Part shown: positions 45,656-57,041 of the stretch, one piece after another
Numbering within the stretch: position 1 is the first letter of the stretch
Layout of the letters: each line of letters opens with the position of its first letter
NCBI GenBank assembly: GCA_036172665.1
Contig: CM069875.1
Location: 20,801,806 to 20,865,805 of the forward strand
Direction of reading: 5' to 3'
Source of the DNA: Prosopocoilus inquinatus
Taxonomy: Eukaryota > Arthropoda > Insecta > Coleoptera > Lucanidae
Length of the DNA stretch: 64,000 nt
Notes under the pieces: model-generated
The model's input: only the letters and a program-made list of their open reading frames with translations
The model's database searches: none
What the model was told of the DNA's origin: nothing
Made by a program: the position numbers and the translations under genes

Positions 45656-47868
45656 TTTTCAGATTCTACAAAAAAATGTTCGATTGAGCGCAGTTGAGGT
45701 ACAGTCATACTTTTTAGTAATGTCTCCCCTACCAATTTTAAATTGCACCTTCTGAGCGTTTATAATATGTAGGCAGACAAGCAAACAAGTAAGCAGGTAC
45801 ACAAAACACAAAATGAAAACATGAAATAAAACTCAACAGATACTAGATATATGCTATAATTATATATAATCCGCTTCGGCAATAAAAATATCTTTATATC
45901 ATTGGCTGTCTTCATTGACTGAACATGTATCATTGTGTTACTGTGCGAGTAGTGAGCGAGCTCATAGTATCTCCGTTATTCCATAGGTATCAACGAAAAA
46001 ATGAACTAAATAAGATTGGAGTGTGATCCCATAGAAGTTATAAAAAAGTTCCGTTTGTCATCGGCTGTTGAAATAAGCGCTCAGTTAATATTTCCAAGGG
46101 GATGTATCCATCATGTTCCCCTACCATGCTCATGTCTGCTGTAGAAGAACTTACAATCGGACAAGAACTTTTTTGAACATAATTTGTGAATGCGTATTTT
46201 TGTGATTTTTGCAGCAATAATATGTATATGTCATTGGCAGTTTCACGTGTTACATAGAATATTCATAGTTAAAAAATGATTTGCTGTGCTATTAAAACTT
46301 CATTCTTGATATTTTAGACAAAGGTCGCCAGCGAGCATTCTGCGTTTTCTGCGTTTTTTATCCTTAAGCCTTGAAGTTATGTTACGACATTAACTAAATT
46401 AGAGTGTCAAATATTAAAAGTTAATTCATTATGCCAATAGGATTTCAAGTACAAAGTCTACTTCTTTTAACCAAGATCAGTTGACGATAATGTTAAAAGA
46501 TTAACCTTTTTCTTATAAATTTGTTTTTGTTTCTTTTTTCAATAAAGCTTTATCTTTCAATTTTTTATTTGCTTTTTAGTTTTTTCTTTACTGTCGTTCT
46601 TATTATTATTTATATTAATTAAATAAGTAGAGTGGTATGAAAAAAAGTTTGCTATTGTTTCTCACAAAATGTTCAATGTAACGGCGTTTTTAATTTATTT
46701 TAGTTTCTTTTTAATCTATAGTTTGCTCCTCTTCTTTTAGCTCTGTAGAGGTGCCGAACGGGATCCATATTGATCCCAAAGGTCCGATAGAAAACCTGTA
46801 GGGATCGGTCAGTGGTCAAAGAACCTCTAAATCTCTTTTAGGGGTCTACCAACTATTAAGGCTAGTCTGACCCACCTAAGAAAACTGTTTTTCCTTTTTT
46901 TCGGTATTAAAATGAACTTTTTGTTAATGTGTAATATGTCAAAATACGTGCGTTTTAAATCTCTAGGGGGATTAACTAATTTCATTAGGGAAAAAAATTA
47001 TACCCTGCCGTAATTTTGAAAAACATCATTTTTTAATTTCCTTTTTCCTATTTTCAATGTATAAATAAACAGCAAATTGAAAGAAATTTATCACAGTAGT
47101 AAAGGATGTAATTTTAGAGGAGGCCAAACTAATATTAATGCATATAAAATATAAATTATTTAAATATCGTTGGTAGTGTTAATACTCGTACATTTCGAAA
47201 TTTAACAATTATTAGACCAAGAAAATACGCCCACTTAAACAACATAATGTACTTAAAACAATGTACTAATAAGCGATATTAAAAGTCATTTGATTTTTTA
47301 TTCATTTACATTGTTCTAATTGCCATTTAGTTCATGAGAGTTCCCGCTAGAAGCGCAAGTTCTGAACAGATCGTTGCCAGATACAAAATTTCCCTTCTCA
47401 GCGATAAATTATACTGTTTTCTATAAGTCAGAAATTCCCAGATCTAAACAAAAAATCCTAAACTTGCAACGCGGGTGTACTTCTGGTAGTGTGCATATTA
47501 GGCGTAAATTTCAAAGTGTAGGCAGGGTTCGACTAGCCTTAATGGTAGACTAGAAGTCGATTAAATAAGATTTATTATCTTTATACCGTTACAGTCGTTC
47601 CAGCTAATAAATTTTTATGTTCAGACGAGCGGCGATAACCTACTGGTCAACAGACTTTTTCAGGGTTGACGGAAACGACTGTTACCGACATTCTCGAGAA
47701 AGCACGTCACCTGTCCGGAATGTTCCAGAGAATTTTTCAAAGTTCGATGACGTCTTTTTTTAGTTCCTAATAATTTATTTTTCTGTATGTGTATATTTTG
47801 TTTTATAATAACGTAAAAACATAGAAATAGATAAACGGACAAACAGAGTAATAATATCTAATTAGTTG
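45656..47868. other. No gene recognised
   Basis: AT-rich sequence without a supportable frame or bounded repeat. Confidence 0.45.
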
Positions 47869-47959
47869 AAAGGGCTGTTAAAATTTAGAGGTCCTTTAAA
47901 ACTTAAAATTCAGTTCTACGATTGGTTGTTACCGTAGCAACAAAATTTAACAGCCCTTT
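47869..47959. repeat. Short inverted repeat
   Basis: AAAGGGCTGTTAAA at the left and TTTAACAGCCCTTT at the right are exact reverse complements over 14 bp, 25 bp outside the mariner element. Confidence 0.55.
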
Positions 47960-47985
47960 AAATTTAACGCTTTTGATGCAGAATA

Positions 47986-49286
47986 CGTGGGGTACTGGAA
48001 AAATTTCTGGAAACGGTATGAAAAAACGCATATGAAATTTGGTAAACGGTATCATTGTTTTTCGAAGTATTCGCCTTTGACGTCAATACCTTTTTGCATA
48101 CGCTCGAACCAATTTCTAAAGCACATTTTCCACTCTAAAGATGGTACCTCAGAAATCAGTATCCGGAATGTTTCAACCGCTGCTTCAGCCGACGAAAATC
48201 ACTCACCACGTATTTTATTTTTGATATTTGGGAACAAAAAGAAATCATTAGGTGATAAATCAGGGGTGAATATGGACAATGAGTCATTAATTCAACATTT
48301 TTGTTGGACAAAAATCAACTGTTTGAGGGGCTGAATGAGAGCTGGCGTTGTCATGATGGAGAATAATTCGTCGATTTCGATTGTTTCTTCTTATTTGATC
48401 GATGACTTCCGGCAAACAAATTGTAATATACCGCTCAGCATACACGGTTTCTCGATCCTCTAAAGCCACGGTTGCTACATATCCAGTTAAACCAAAGAAA
48501 CAAGCAATCATTTGCATCGCAACACTGTGTGAACGGACAACTTTTGTTGGTTTTGGTTCATTTTGAAATACCCAAACAGTAGATTGTTGTTTACTTTCTG
48601 GCTCGTACGAATAGATCCACGTTTCATCACCAGTAACGATGTTATAAACTAAATTTGAACGACCTCCATCGAATTTCTTGAGCATTTCTTCGCACCATTT
48701 GACACGACCGTGCTTTTGCGCTTCTGTTAAATTGTGTGGGATCCAACGACTGCAAAGCTTTCGTACGTTCAAATGATCATGCAAAATCTGGTGTATTGCT
48801 TTCATGTCAATGCGTATGGATGCTTGAATCTCACGGTTGTCACATGTCGATCTCGCTCAAGCATTTCACGCATAGCATCTACATTAGTGGCAAAAACAGA
48901 TGTTTTTGTTGATGATGGACGACCTTCACGAAATTCGTCACTGAGAGAGGTACGTCCGCGCTGGAATTCGGCAAACCAATTATAAACACTGCTTGTGGAT
49001 GGTGCTTTATCTCCAAAAGCCAAATGAAGCCGTTCGAGGCATTGTTTCGGCGTTAGACCACATTTGAAATCGTAAAAAATCATGGCACAAAAATTTTCAC
49101 GCGAGATTTCCATGTTTACACAAAATTACTTTTTCTCAAATGTTGTACAAACAAAACTAGTTCATTTGGATAAGAACTGTCAGTACAATTATAGGCGAAA
49201 AACGTCAAATTTTTCAAATACGACAGTTGATAAACGCTGACAATTCTAGACGTACTAGATTCCAGAAATTTTTCCAGCAGCCCACG
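47986..49286 (-). mobile_element. mariner element, full length
   Basis: The terminal inverted repeats match at 26 of 28 positions including the TA; the outer bases are CGTGGGGTACTGG at 47986 and, inverted, CGTGGGCTGCTGG at 49286. TA lies outside each end (47984-47985, 49287-49288). The 1301-bp length is normal for mariner. The transposase is on the minus strand and frameshifted. Confidence 0.92.
48052..49113 (-). pseudogene. mariner transposase (DD34D), frameshifted
   Basis: Cut-and-paste transposase acting at TA sites. The start is ATG at 49113 (MEISRENFCAMIFYDFK). The N-terminal part has paired HTH motifs (LTPKQCLERLHLAFG, STSSVYNWFAEFQRG). One shift near 48838 moves the frame into the catalytic part: WIPHNLTEA linker, VTGDETWIYSYEPE (first Asp), ILHHDNASSH (second Asp). 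Further shifts near 48330 and 48270 lead to the third Asp region (SPNDFFLFP). The C-terminus NWFERMQKG...GEYFEKQ ends at TGA 48052-48054. All three catalytic Asp survive but in different frames, so this copy makes no active enzyme. Confidence 0.92.
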
Positions 49287-49288
49287 TA

Positions 49289-49793
49289 GGTCCTTTTGTG
49301 ATCCAGTTTTTTTTTGCGGACTTCAGATAAGTGTAAGTATATTATAATTTCTGAAAGTTTAGATATTCCATTCTTTGATATAAAAATTGGTAAGTGTGCA
49401 GCTGCATTTTTCTCTTTTATCAGTTGTCTTGAGGAACTTTCTTGCTTTGATGGTTAAAATGAATAACGGTCTTCCAGTTCGCCTTGCAAGTAGTTTAAAC
49501 CAAGATGAAATGTTAGAACCTTTTCTTTAAATGAAGATGGCAAAAGCCAAAGGTAGAGTAATAGTAACAATAATAGTATTGTAATATTGTAGTAGTATGT
49601 AACTAAGGTGACAAATAACTAATAATGAACAACCGCAGAAATCATACGGGTAGAGAGAAATCGGCAAAAATCAAGAGAAGTCCAGGACAAGATTGAAAGA
49701 GGGCAACTAAGATTTAATTTGATCAGTTTTAACGATTTTTGGACTTGCGAGTAAGGTGATTCACCGATTGCTTAAATACGAACCATTCATTCA
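49289..49793. other. No gene recognised
   Basis: AT-rich gap between the mariner element and the next MITE; nothing supportable. Confidence 0.45.
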
Positions 49794-50041
49794 GGGCTAT
49801 TCTGTAACATTGATATGCATATCAATTGATATGGACTTCAATAATGAAAAGAACTTGATACGACTTCATAATAATTCAAGTCGATTGCCGACCGTCAATT
49901 GAAGAGGGATCCACATTAACTTGATATTACACTTGATACGTATTACAAAGTGTTTACAAAATACCGATTTTGCAAGATCAGTTGATGCATAGCAATAATT
50001 GACAAGTATCAAGTTCATATGAATGTTACAGAATAGACCCC
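49794..50041. mobile_element. MITE, about 250 bp
   Basis: GGGCTATTCTGTAACATT at the left and AATGTTACAGAATAGACCC at the right are inverted ends. Inward both sides are rich in TTGATAY-type words (TTGATATGCATATCAA). No clear target duplication. Confidence 0.65.
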
Positions 50042-51180
50042 GTTGTTCTACACTCTATTTTTTATTGATAACTAGTTGCTGTTTTAATAAAATAAAGAAA
50101 AGAACACAAATAACTGACTAATAGGAGAGCCACATTAATTTAAAACTTCGCGTTTCCCGCCTATCCAAAAAAATAGACTATGGTTTAATTGTTGATATAC
50201 TTCTTATTAGATTGTACTATAAATACTTATATTCCCCCGAATGTTATTGGTAATTTAATATTTAGTTCCACGGTTTTTTTTAAAATTTTAATCTTCTAAA
50301 AATAGTAATCAAGAAAACTACCGGATGATCAATGGAATTCATAATTAGAGAAGGTATATACAATCTTTATTTTGTTTTTTTGTTTAGTATGTATCCTGGA
50401 ACTTTGTTTTTAATATTCATTAGGAGGGGGGGGGGGCGGGTACAAGACAAATCCGTTTATTATCAATTATTTAAGAAAATAAATGTCATAATTCTGGGAA
50501 ATATCACAGCCTGCTCTAATTATAAATTCCGTTGACCTCATGGTATTTGAAGGAAATTATTAATTTTGATTTTATATAAGAGATTAGGTTTAATTCTTCG
50601 AATAAATTCTTCAGAATTCAAGCATGTGCGGATGAGATGAATTTGTTTTGCAGATAAAATTCATCCGCATTTGTTTGGATTATTTTCACCAGTCCAATTT
50701 ACAATTACCATCAAAGAAGTTTCCGCTCGTTTAGCATCATGAAGTTCTCGCTCGCATACTTTCTCGACGAATTCCACGGAGCTAGTTGAATTTAACGTAA
50801 ATTTAATCGAAACGAAATAAATAAGGCAGCTGTACGCAGAGAGGCAGCTGGAGATATACTCACGTAAGACATCTGCGCTTACCTACCGCTGCCCAAACTT
50901 CACAATCATCTGCTTGTAAATTATTTTAATTACGGTTCGCATCATAAGAAAAAAGTTGTTTAGTTTTCTCTTCAGAAATATGTTTTTTTAATTATAATTT
51001 AAATATAATCTTGTTTTTCTAAGTAATAACTTTTTAAAGCTAATTTATACTATAAAGTAAGTAACTAAATTATGAATCAAGAATGGCAAAGTGTTTTTAT
51101 TGATTTATAAGGTTTGGTGACAGAAATAGAGAATATAAAATTTTTGAGTTCTAACATAAAAATTAGAAAAATTTTGTGCA
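50042..51180. other. No gene recognised; G-run at 50426-50437
   Basis: AT-rich with a short poly-G run. The segment 50690-50900 is slightly richer in G+C and unrecognised. Confidence 0.4.
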
Positions 51181-51245
51181 AATCGTTACTGCAATGTCAG
51201 GTCAAAAAGCGATCGTAAGATGTCGCTATTTTATCTGTTCATAAA
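51181..51245 (-). repeat. Fragment of the hammerhead-associated repeat (no ribozyme)
   Basis: The reverse complement of the shared block: TGCAATGTCAGGTCAAAAAG and then GTCGCTATTTTATCTGTTCA. It abuts the fold-back element at 51258 and lacks the ribozyme half. Confidence 0.6.
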
Positions 51246-51257
51246 TATCAGAGTATA

Positions 51258-53078
51258 CAGGGAGACTCAGGCAAGTTTTCATTAAAAGTTTAAGGACTTC
51301 CTCTTTGAATCTCTATTTCATATTTTGCAGTTGTAAGTTAGCAATAATGATCTATTAAAATATAATATTTCCAACTTTCGGATACTTCCGCTTGTACCGG
51401 AAGTTGCTGTCAACTTTCTTATTTTAAAAGGAATACCCCATTTTTTATTGCATTTCTGAAATTCTCATGAAATTCTAAAAATATTTTGTGTAACATGTAA
51501 TACAAGAAAAATTAGCCGTTTTAGAGATATTTCCATTTTTTTTTTTAAGTTCAAAGTTACAGTACCTTGTTTATGATGCTGCCATCTTTGTGTAACAAAA
51601 GCCATAATTTCAATTTTTGGTCTGTAGTAGCTGTGCTCATAAGCTTTCAGGTCATACCTAATTTTACACAAGATCGTTTACGAGCTAGTTGAAAAATAAC
51701 TTCTATTCGAACTGATTTCAACTGTCAAAAAGTCATGTTTTTTAAATAGTAGACCCAGTATGTTTTATACTATAAGAATCAGAATTAAATGTTCTTTCGA
51801 TCTGTGTTAGCATTCCCTATACCTATCTCTTACCTTTCTTTTTCTATTCACGATTTTCTCTTTGACACATAAATTTTTTTTACTTTTCAGTATTATTCCT
51901 GAATAGTGCGCTATGAAAACTTAACAAACTGAGGTTTTTTTAAATTATTTTCTGACTGTAATTTCAATTTCATTTTAAAAACCAACAAATAATATTTAAA
52001 TACACATCTATCATCTGAACTTTTTGTTTACATATACCGCATGTATTAGAATTCTTGGTATGACTAATTACACATTTACAAGGAGAAATTTACACTTACA
52101 ACACAGAAGTTTATGAAAACTAATAAATACATCTGAAATATTAAAAATAATACACAAATTGTTAATTATAATATTGGCTCTAAGTTGTCCTCGGCTATTA
52201 TTTATTAGTAATAACTTTCTACTGTATCTAAGTAATAACGCATTTTCCTCTATATAACAACTTTTTTTATTAACTTCTTGAATTGTCGATTTCTTTTATC
52301 ATCAAATACCTTTAATATGTCTGTGTTTGATTATTCATTTTTTGGTTTTTCGTAGCGATTAAATTGTTTTTTTTTTAATTTCTACTAGACAGATGATTTC
52401 AAAAATTATAATTTCTCTAGTTTTTATAGCCCAATATTTAAAATTAATACCGAGAAATGGAAAAAAATTACGTGTTAAAAAGAAATCATCGATAACGAGT
52501 TACCTATAAGAGATAGGTATAGGGAATGCTAATACAGTACGAAAGAATATTTAATCCTGAGTCATATGGTATAAAAATATACTAGCCGTTCCATTTAAAA
52601 AACATGACTTTTCGACAGTTGAACTTAGTACAAATAGAAGTTACTTTTCAATCAGCCTGTTAATTAAGTGCAAACTGGACATGATCTGAAAGAATATTAC
52701 TGTAGCCTACTACAGGCCAAAAATGGGCATCATGGTTTTTGTTGCACAAAGATGGCAGGGTGCACCAAGGTTCTGCAAGTCTGAATTATTTTTAAAAAAT
52801 GAAGATATCTCGGAAACGGTTAATTTTTCTTCTAACACATGTTGCACAAAATATTTTTAGAATTTTATGGAGATTTCAAAAATGCGTTAAAAATTGGGAT
52901 ATTCCATTTAAAATAAGAAAGTTGACAGCAACTTCCGGTATAAGTGGAAGGGCCCGAAACTTGGAGATATTACATTTTAATAGATTATTATTCCTAACTT
53001 ATAACCGGAAAATATGAAATAGAAATTCAAAGGAGAAGTCCGAAAACTTTTAATGAAAGTGTTGCCTGAATCTCCCTG
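51258..53078. mobile_element. Fold-back element, about 1.8 kb
   Basis: The inverted ends are CAGGGAGACTCAGGCAA and, at the right, TTGCCTGAATCTCCCTG. The arms stay alignable for about 290 bp (51258-51545 against 52785-53078), sharing ACTTCCGGTA, GTTGACAGCAACTTCC and GATATCTC-like words. The flanks are TA (51256-51257) and TG (53079-53080), a decayed TA site. The centre has no recognised gene. Confidence 0.75.
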
Positions 53079-53264
53079 TGTAGAAAAACATGTTTCATTA
53101 AAAAATTTAAAACATTTGGAAATTTGACAGCCATATGGGTTTTGAATGTTGTCATAAAAATTGGACAGGAAAGCTCCTGACACAACTTCCTAAAAATTTA
53201 AATAAGAAAGTTATTGTAGCGGTTTCCTGTGAACAGCCTATATAAAGATGGCCCTTATTTGAAT

Positions 53265-53460
53265 TCAAGATGGTTGAACGGTCTAAGTGGTAAAAGTCGT
53301 GGGTTCGAAGCGTGTTCGAGGTATTTCGCTGGCGTGGTATTTTCTTCAGGTTCCTTTCGGTGTTGGGGATACACTTCGACTTTGTTCATTTTGAATGGTT
53401 AGGAGGTTTGGAAGAGACCTTTATTCACACAAAATATATTCCCGCTCTTGAAGTCTCGAC
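53265..53460 (+). mobile_element. tRNA-derived SINE-like unit
   Basis: TGGTTGAACGGTCTAAGTGG resembles a pol III A box and GGGTTCGAAGC (53301-53311) a B box, about 30 bp apart as in a tRNA gene. The following 150 bp is a non-tRNA body. It does not fold as a functional tRNA by inspection. Confidence 0.5.
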
Positions 53461-53575
53461 AAGTTAAGGACTTAAGACTCCCTTGGGCACCAGTGTTGCC
53501 AACTTAATGCATTTTATACCAAATTTGGAGTAGTTAACAAACATTCAGTGATAAAACTAAAGTCCTTGATGTATT

Positions 53576-55025
53576 CAGGCTGTCCGTTTTTCGAGTGCCA
53601 CTATGGGGATCTCGCTTATCTTAAGAGATACAAAGTCGGTTAAATTGGGGCAAAGTTGCACATTCTCATGCTGAATAATAATCTGAAAAGAAATTTGAAA
53701 TATCTTCAATGGTTTTGCAAATTTCAGAAAAAAACAAAAATTTCTGATTATCGTTTTTAATTTTTTTACCCTGAACTAATCGTACTAGGCATTTTTAACC
53801 TAGACATTATTCAGACACTTTTTTATGAAGAATTCGATTATGGCATCCCCTTTTCAATAATTTTCAAGAGGGCGGAGAAACACTCGGCAATTTTTTCTTA
53901 TGGACGCTATTTTGGATTTTAACATTTTGAGATTACGTTTTTTTTTCTCTTTACAACGATGTATCACACATGGTTCAATAACACATTTTTGTCAAAAATC
54001 CAATTTTTCATTTTTTGCGAAGAGTGCTTTGGAAAAACAAAACGTTCTTTTCTATTTAAGTCTTAACATTTACGTTTGTGCTAAACTAATCGTACTAGAG
54101 ATTTCTAACCAAGAGACATTATGCACACACTTTTTTTTGAGAATTCGGAATTGGCATCCCCGAAATACATAATAAGAATAGGTAATAACGGAAAATTCTG
54201 CAACTTCTTTAGAGGAGACAGATGGATTTTAGTATTTGTAATCATGTAAAAATGTTATCTGTTCCAAAATTTCCTGCTCATTTTTATTGGGCTTATCGCC
54301 ATATTTTCATCTGCGTCCTTTAAACGAACCATATTTCGCCCAAGCATAGAAAAATATCTCAAACCAGGTTGTTGCCGTTCTGGATAACACTGCAAATATT
54401 TTGCCGCAGTCATGAGGGCATTTGTATGTGAAACATAGCAAATTTGTATCACATCTCTTTGTTCTTCACTTGAAAAAAGCATTTTCGCGATAAAACTAGC
54501 GCAAACGTAAATGACAAGAGTTGACATAGGATCAAACAGTCAAACTTTTATTCAGAATAAAAAGACGTTTTGTTTTTCCAAAGCACTCTTCGCAAAAAAT
54601 GAAAAATTTGATTTTTGGCAAAAATGGGATATACAGTTTTTAAAGAGAAAAAAAACGTAATCTGAAAATCATCTTCAAATCCAAAATGGCGTCCTTAAGA
54701 AAAAATGAAGTTGCCAGGTGTTTCTCCGCCATCTTGAAAATTATTGAAAAAGGGATGTCATATTCGAATTCCTCATAAAAAAGTGTCTGAATAATGTCTG
54801 ACTTAGAAATGCCTAGTACTATTAGTTTAGGGTAAACAAATTAAAAACGAGAATCAGAGATTTTTGTTTTTTGGCGAAATTTTCAAAACCATTGAAGATA
54901 CTTCAAATTTCTTTTCAGATTATTATTCAGCATGAAAATGCGCAACTTTGCCCTAATTAAGCCAACTTTGTATCTCTTAAGATAAACGAAATCCCCAAAG
55001 TGGCACTCGAAAAACGGACAGCCTG
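53576..55025. mobile_element. Fold-back element with DUF4817-like fragment
   Basis: The ends are CAGGCTGTCCGTTTTTCGAG and the inverse CTCGAAAAACGGACAGCCTG. The arms pair over about 480 bp (53576-54060 against 54540-55025) with scattered mismatches; the flanks TATT / TATA fit a TA target. The unpaired centre holds the minus-strand frame 54255-54527. Confidence 0.78.
54255..54527 (-). pseudogene. DUF4817-like helix-turn-helix fragment
   Basis: The segment EEQRDVIQICYVSHTNALMT, then AAKYLQCYPERQQPGLRYFS, follows the DUF4817 pattern (YG-x-GN-x-A, then Y-x-RFP-x-R-x-P-x-F), a domain common in insect transposon proteins. The frame ends at 54255 without a catalytic domain. It suggests the fold-back element derives from an autonomous element with such a protein. 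Family assignment is by pattern only. Confidence 0.5.
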
Positions 55026-55814
55026 TATAAAAGAAAATGAAATTAATTTAGAAACAATAGGCTATCGACTTTCAAGAATAAGCGAGCTGAATAGCTCAAG
55101 ATTTAATTGTTGATTTAGTTAATTATAAAAAATTAAATTAAATAAAAACAAAAAACAACTTGAAGAGATTAAGAAACAACAACGAAAATTTTAAAATAAT
55201 AATGAATTTCAATTATGTCAAATAAATTATTGAAATTAATGAAAAAAAAATACAATTAACTGCTAGACGGAAAAGGAAACTTAACTTCAAAATATTTCAA
55301 GCCTTCATTATTGATTTCATTAATAAGGAAAATTAAAAAAAAGAAATAAATAAAAAATGCAACTTGAAAGAATTAAAAAAGAACAATTTTTAAATTGACA
55401 GAAATTCTGGATCTTTTTAAAAGATTAATTATAGAGGTATCCAGCAGTCCGAGCCATTGTTGCCAACGTGATGCATTTTAATCAGATTTGAGGTTCATAT
55501 TTAACAAGCACTTGGTGACAAAAATAAAACGTTCTTCAAAATCACACTGTATTAGGTTCTATGAAATAGGATCTGGTGCAATTTTAGTGCATTTTTATAA
55601 AATGTCTAGAATAAAACGGTTTCCAATAATTGGATTCCCTGTTGGACACCCACCACCAGGCCCTAGGCTACATACTTTTTTATAGTTTTCTTTTGTATGT
55701 ATATCAAATTTCATTTCGGCAGCTACTTTAAAATCCAATATTATTTATATTTAGTATTTTTCTGGGTCTCGAGCGCCCCCATTTGTTTAGAGCCCCTAGG
55801 CTGCAGCCTAGTTA
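55026..55814. other. No gene recognised
   Basis: AT-rich sequence between the fold-back and the hAT-like element; no supportable frame. Confidence 0.45.
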
Positions 55815-55822
55815 GTCTAGTG

Positions 55823-57033
55823 TAGTGCTGGCAAAAACCGGAGAAAATTTAAACCGAATAATCGGTTTCTTTAAAAACCGGTTTTGGATAAAACCGCTTA
55901 TCCAAATAATGGTTAAAACCGACTATTCGAATATCCAAAAACCGATTATCCGGATATTCGAATATCCAAAAATCGATTATTCGGATATTCGAAAAACCGA
56001 CTATTCGAGTATCCAAAAACCGACTATTCGGGTATTTGAAAGACTGTCTACTTGAATATATTCAAAAACCGACTATTCGGATATTCGCGAAATCTGTAAT
56101 CAAAAAACCAGCTTTTGGATTATCCGAAAATCGGTTAATTACGTATTAACAAAAACTGATTCATAAAAAACAGACTTGACTGAATTTTAACTCTAACGTT
56201 CCTGGTTTTTATTCAGATGAAGATGTTTTCAAACATTTCGATTTTGTGCTTCTCTTGTTCATTTTAAAGTATTAACTACATTTCTAATTGATAAGAACTC
56301 ACACATCTACAAAGTGACACAAACTCACTAATAATCTTTTTTTGTTAAACACTAGATAAATGTCGATTATTCTTATTCTATCTAATGAACAATATTCAAC
56401 AAATTGTAAAGTAATCCAAATATTTTGTGCTGTAAAAATTCCTTACGGTGCCAGACAACGTCTGTACCATAATAAACTTTTATTAAATTCTCCCAAAGAC
56501 GGTTGGGTACGGTCGAAAAGACTACTCACAACAAAAACTAAAATTACTTTAATTCTTCTTCTTCGACTAATATGTGGATTAGAAGTACTACTTGACCACT
56601 TATATATATTTTTTGTACGTAGTGAACATAACAGATAAGATTTACCTTCATTTTTTTTAATACTTCCAACATCTACTCATTTTTAATTTTATTTGAGTTT
56701 CAAATTTGCTACCTTAAATTCCTAAAATTATCGTTAAATGGGTGAAAAAAATAAATACGTTATTGTGTATACAGTTATTTGAATTTCAAGTAGTTGGACT
56801 ATTTGAATATTTTTCATCATTCGAATAACCGGTCATTCGGTTATCCAAATAATTGGATATTCGAATATCCGATTATCCAAATAATTGGATACTCGAATAT
56901 CCGATTATCCAAATACTTGGATATTCGATTAACCAATTATCCGGATAACCGGTTTTCGGTTTTGTTTAAAACCTCGGATAATCCAAAACCGGTTAACCGT
57001 TTATCCAAAAAACCGATTTGGTTGCCAGCACTA
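55823..57033. mobile_element. Non-autonomous hAT-like element with CCGAATATCC arrays
   Basis: The ends are TAGTGCTGGCAAAAACCG and the inverse starting TAGTGCTGGCAACC, with 12 bp identical. An exact 8-bp duplication GTCTAGTG brackets it (55815-55822 and 57034-57041). The left (about 55850-56150) and right (about 56780-57020) subterminal zones are packed with imperfect AACCGATTATCCGAATATCC-like words on both strands. The AT-rich centre has no transposase. Confidence 0.88.
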
Positions 57034-57041
57034 GTCTAGTG

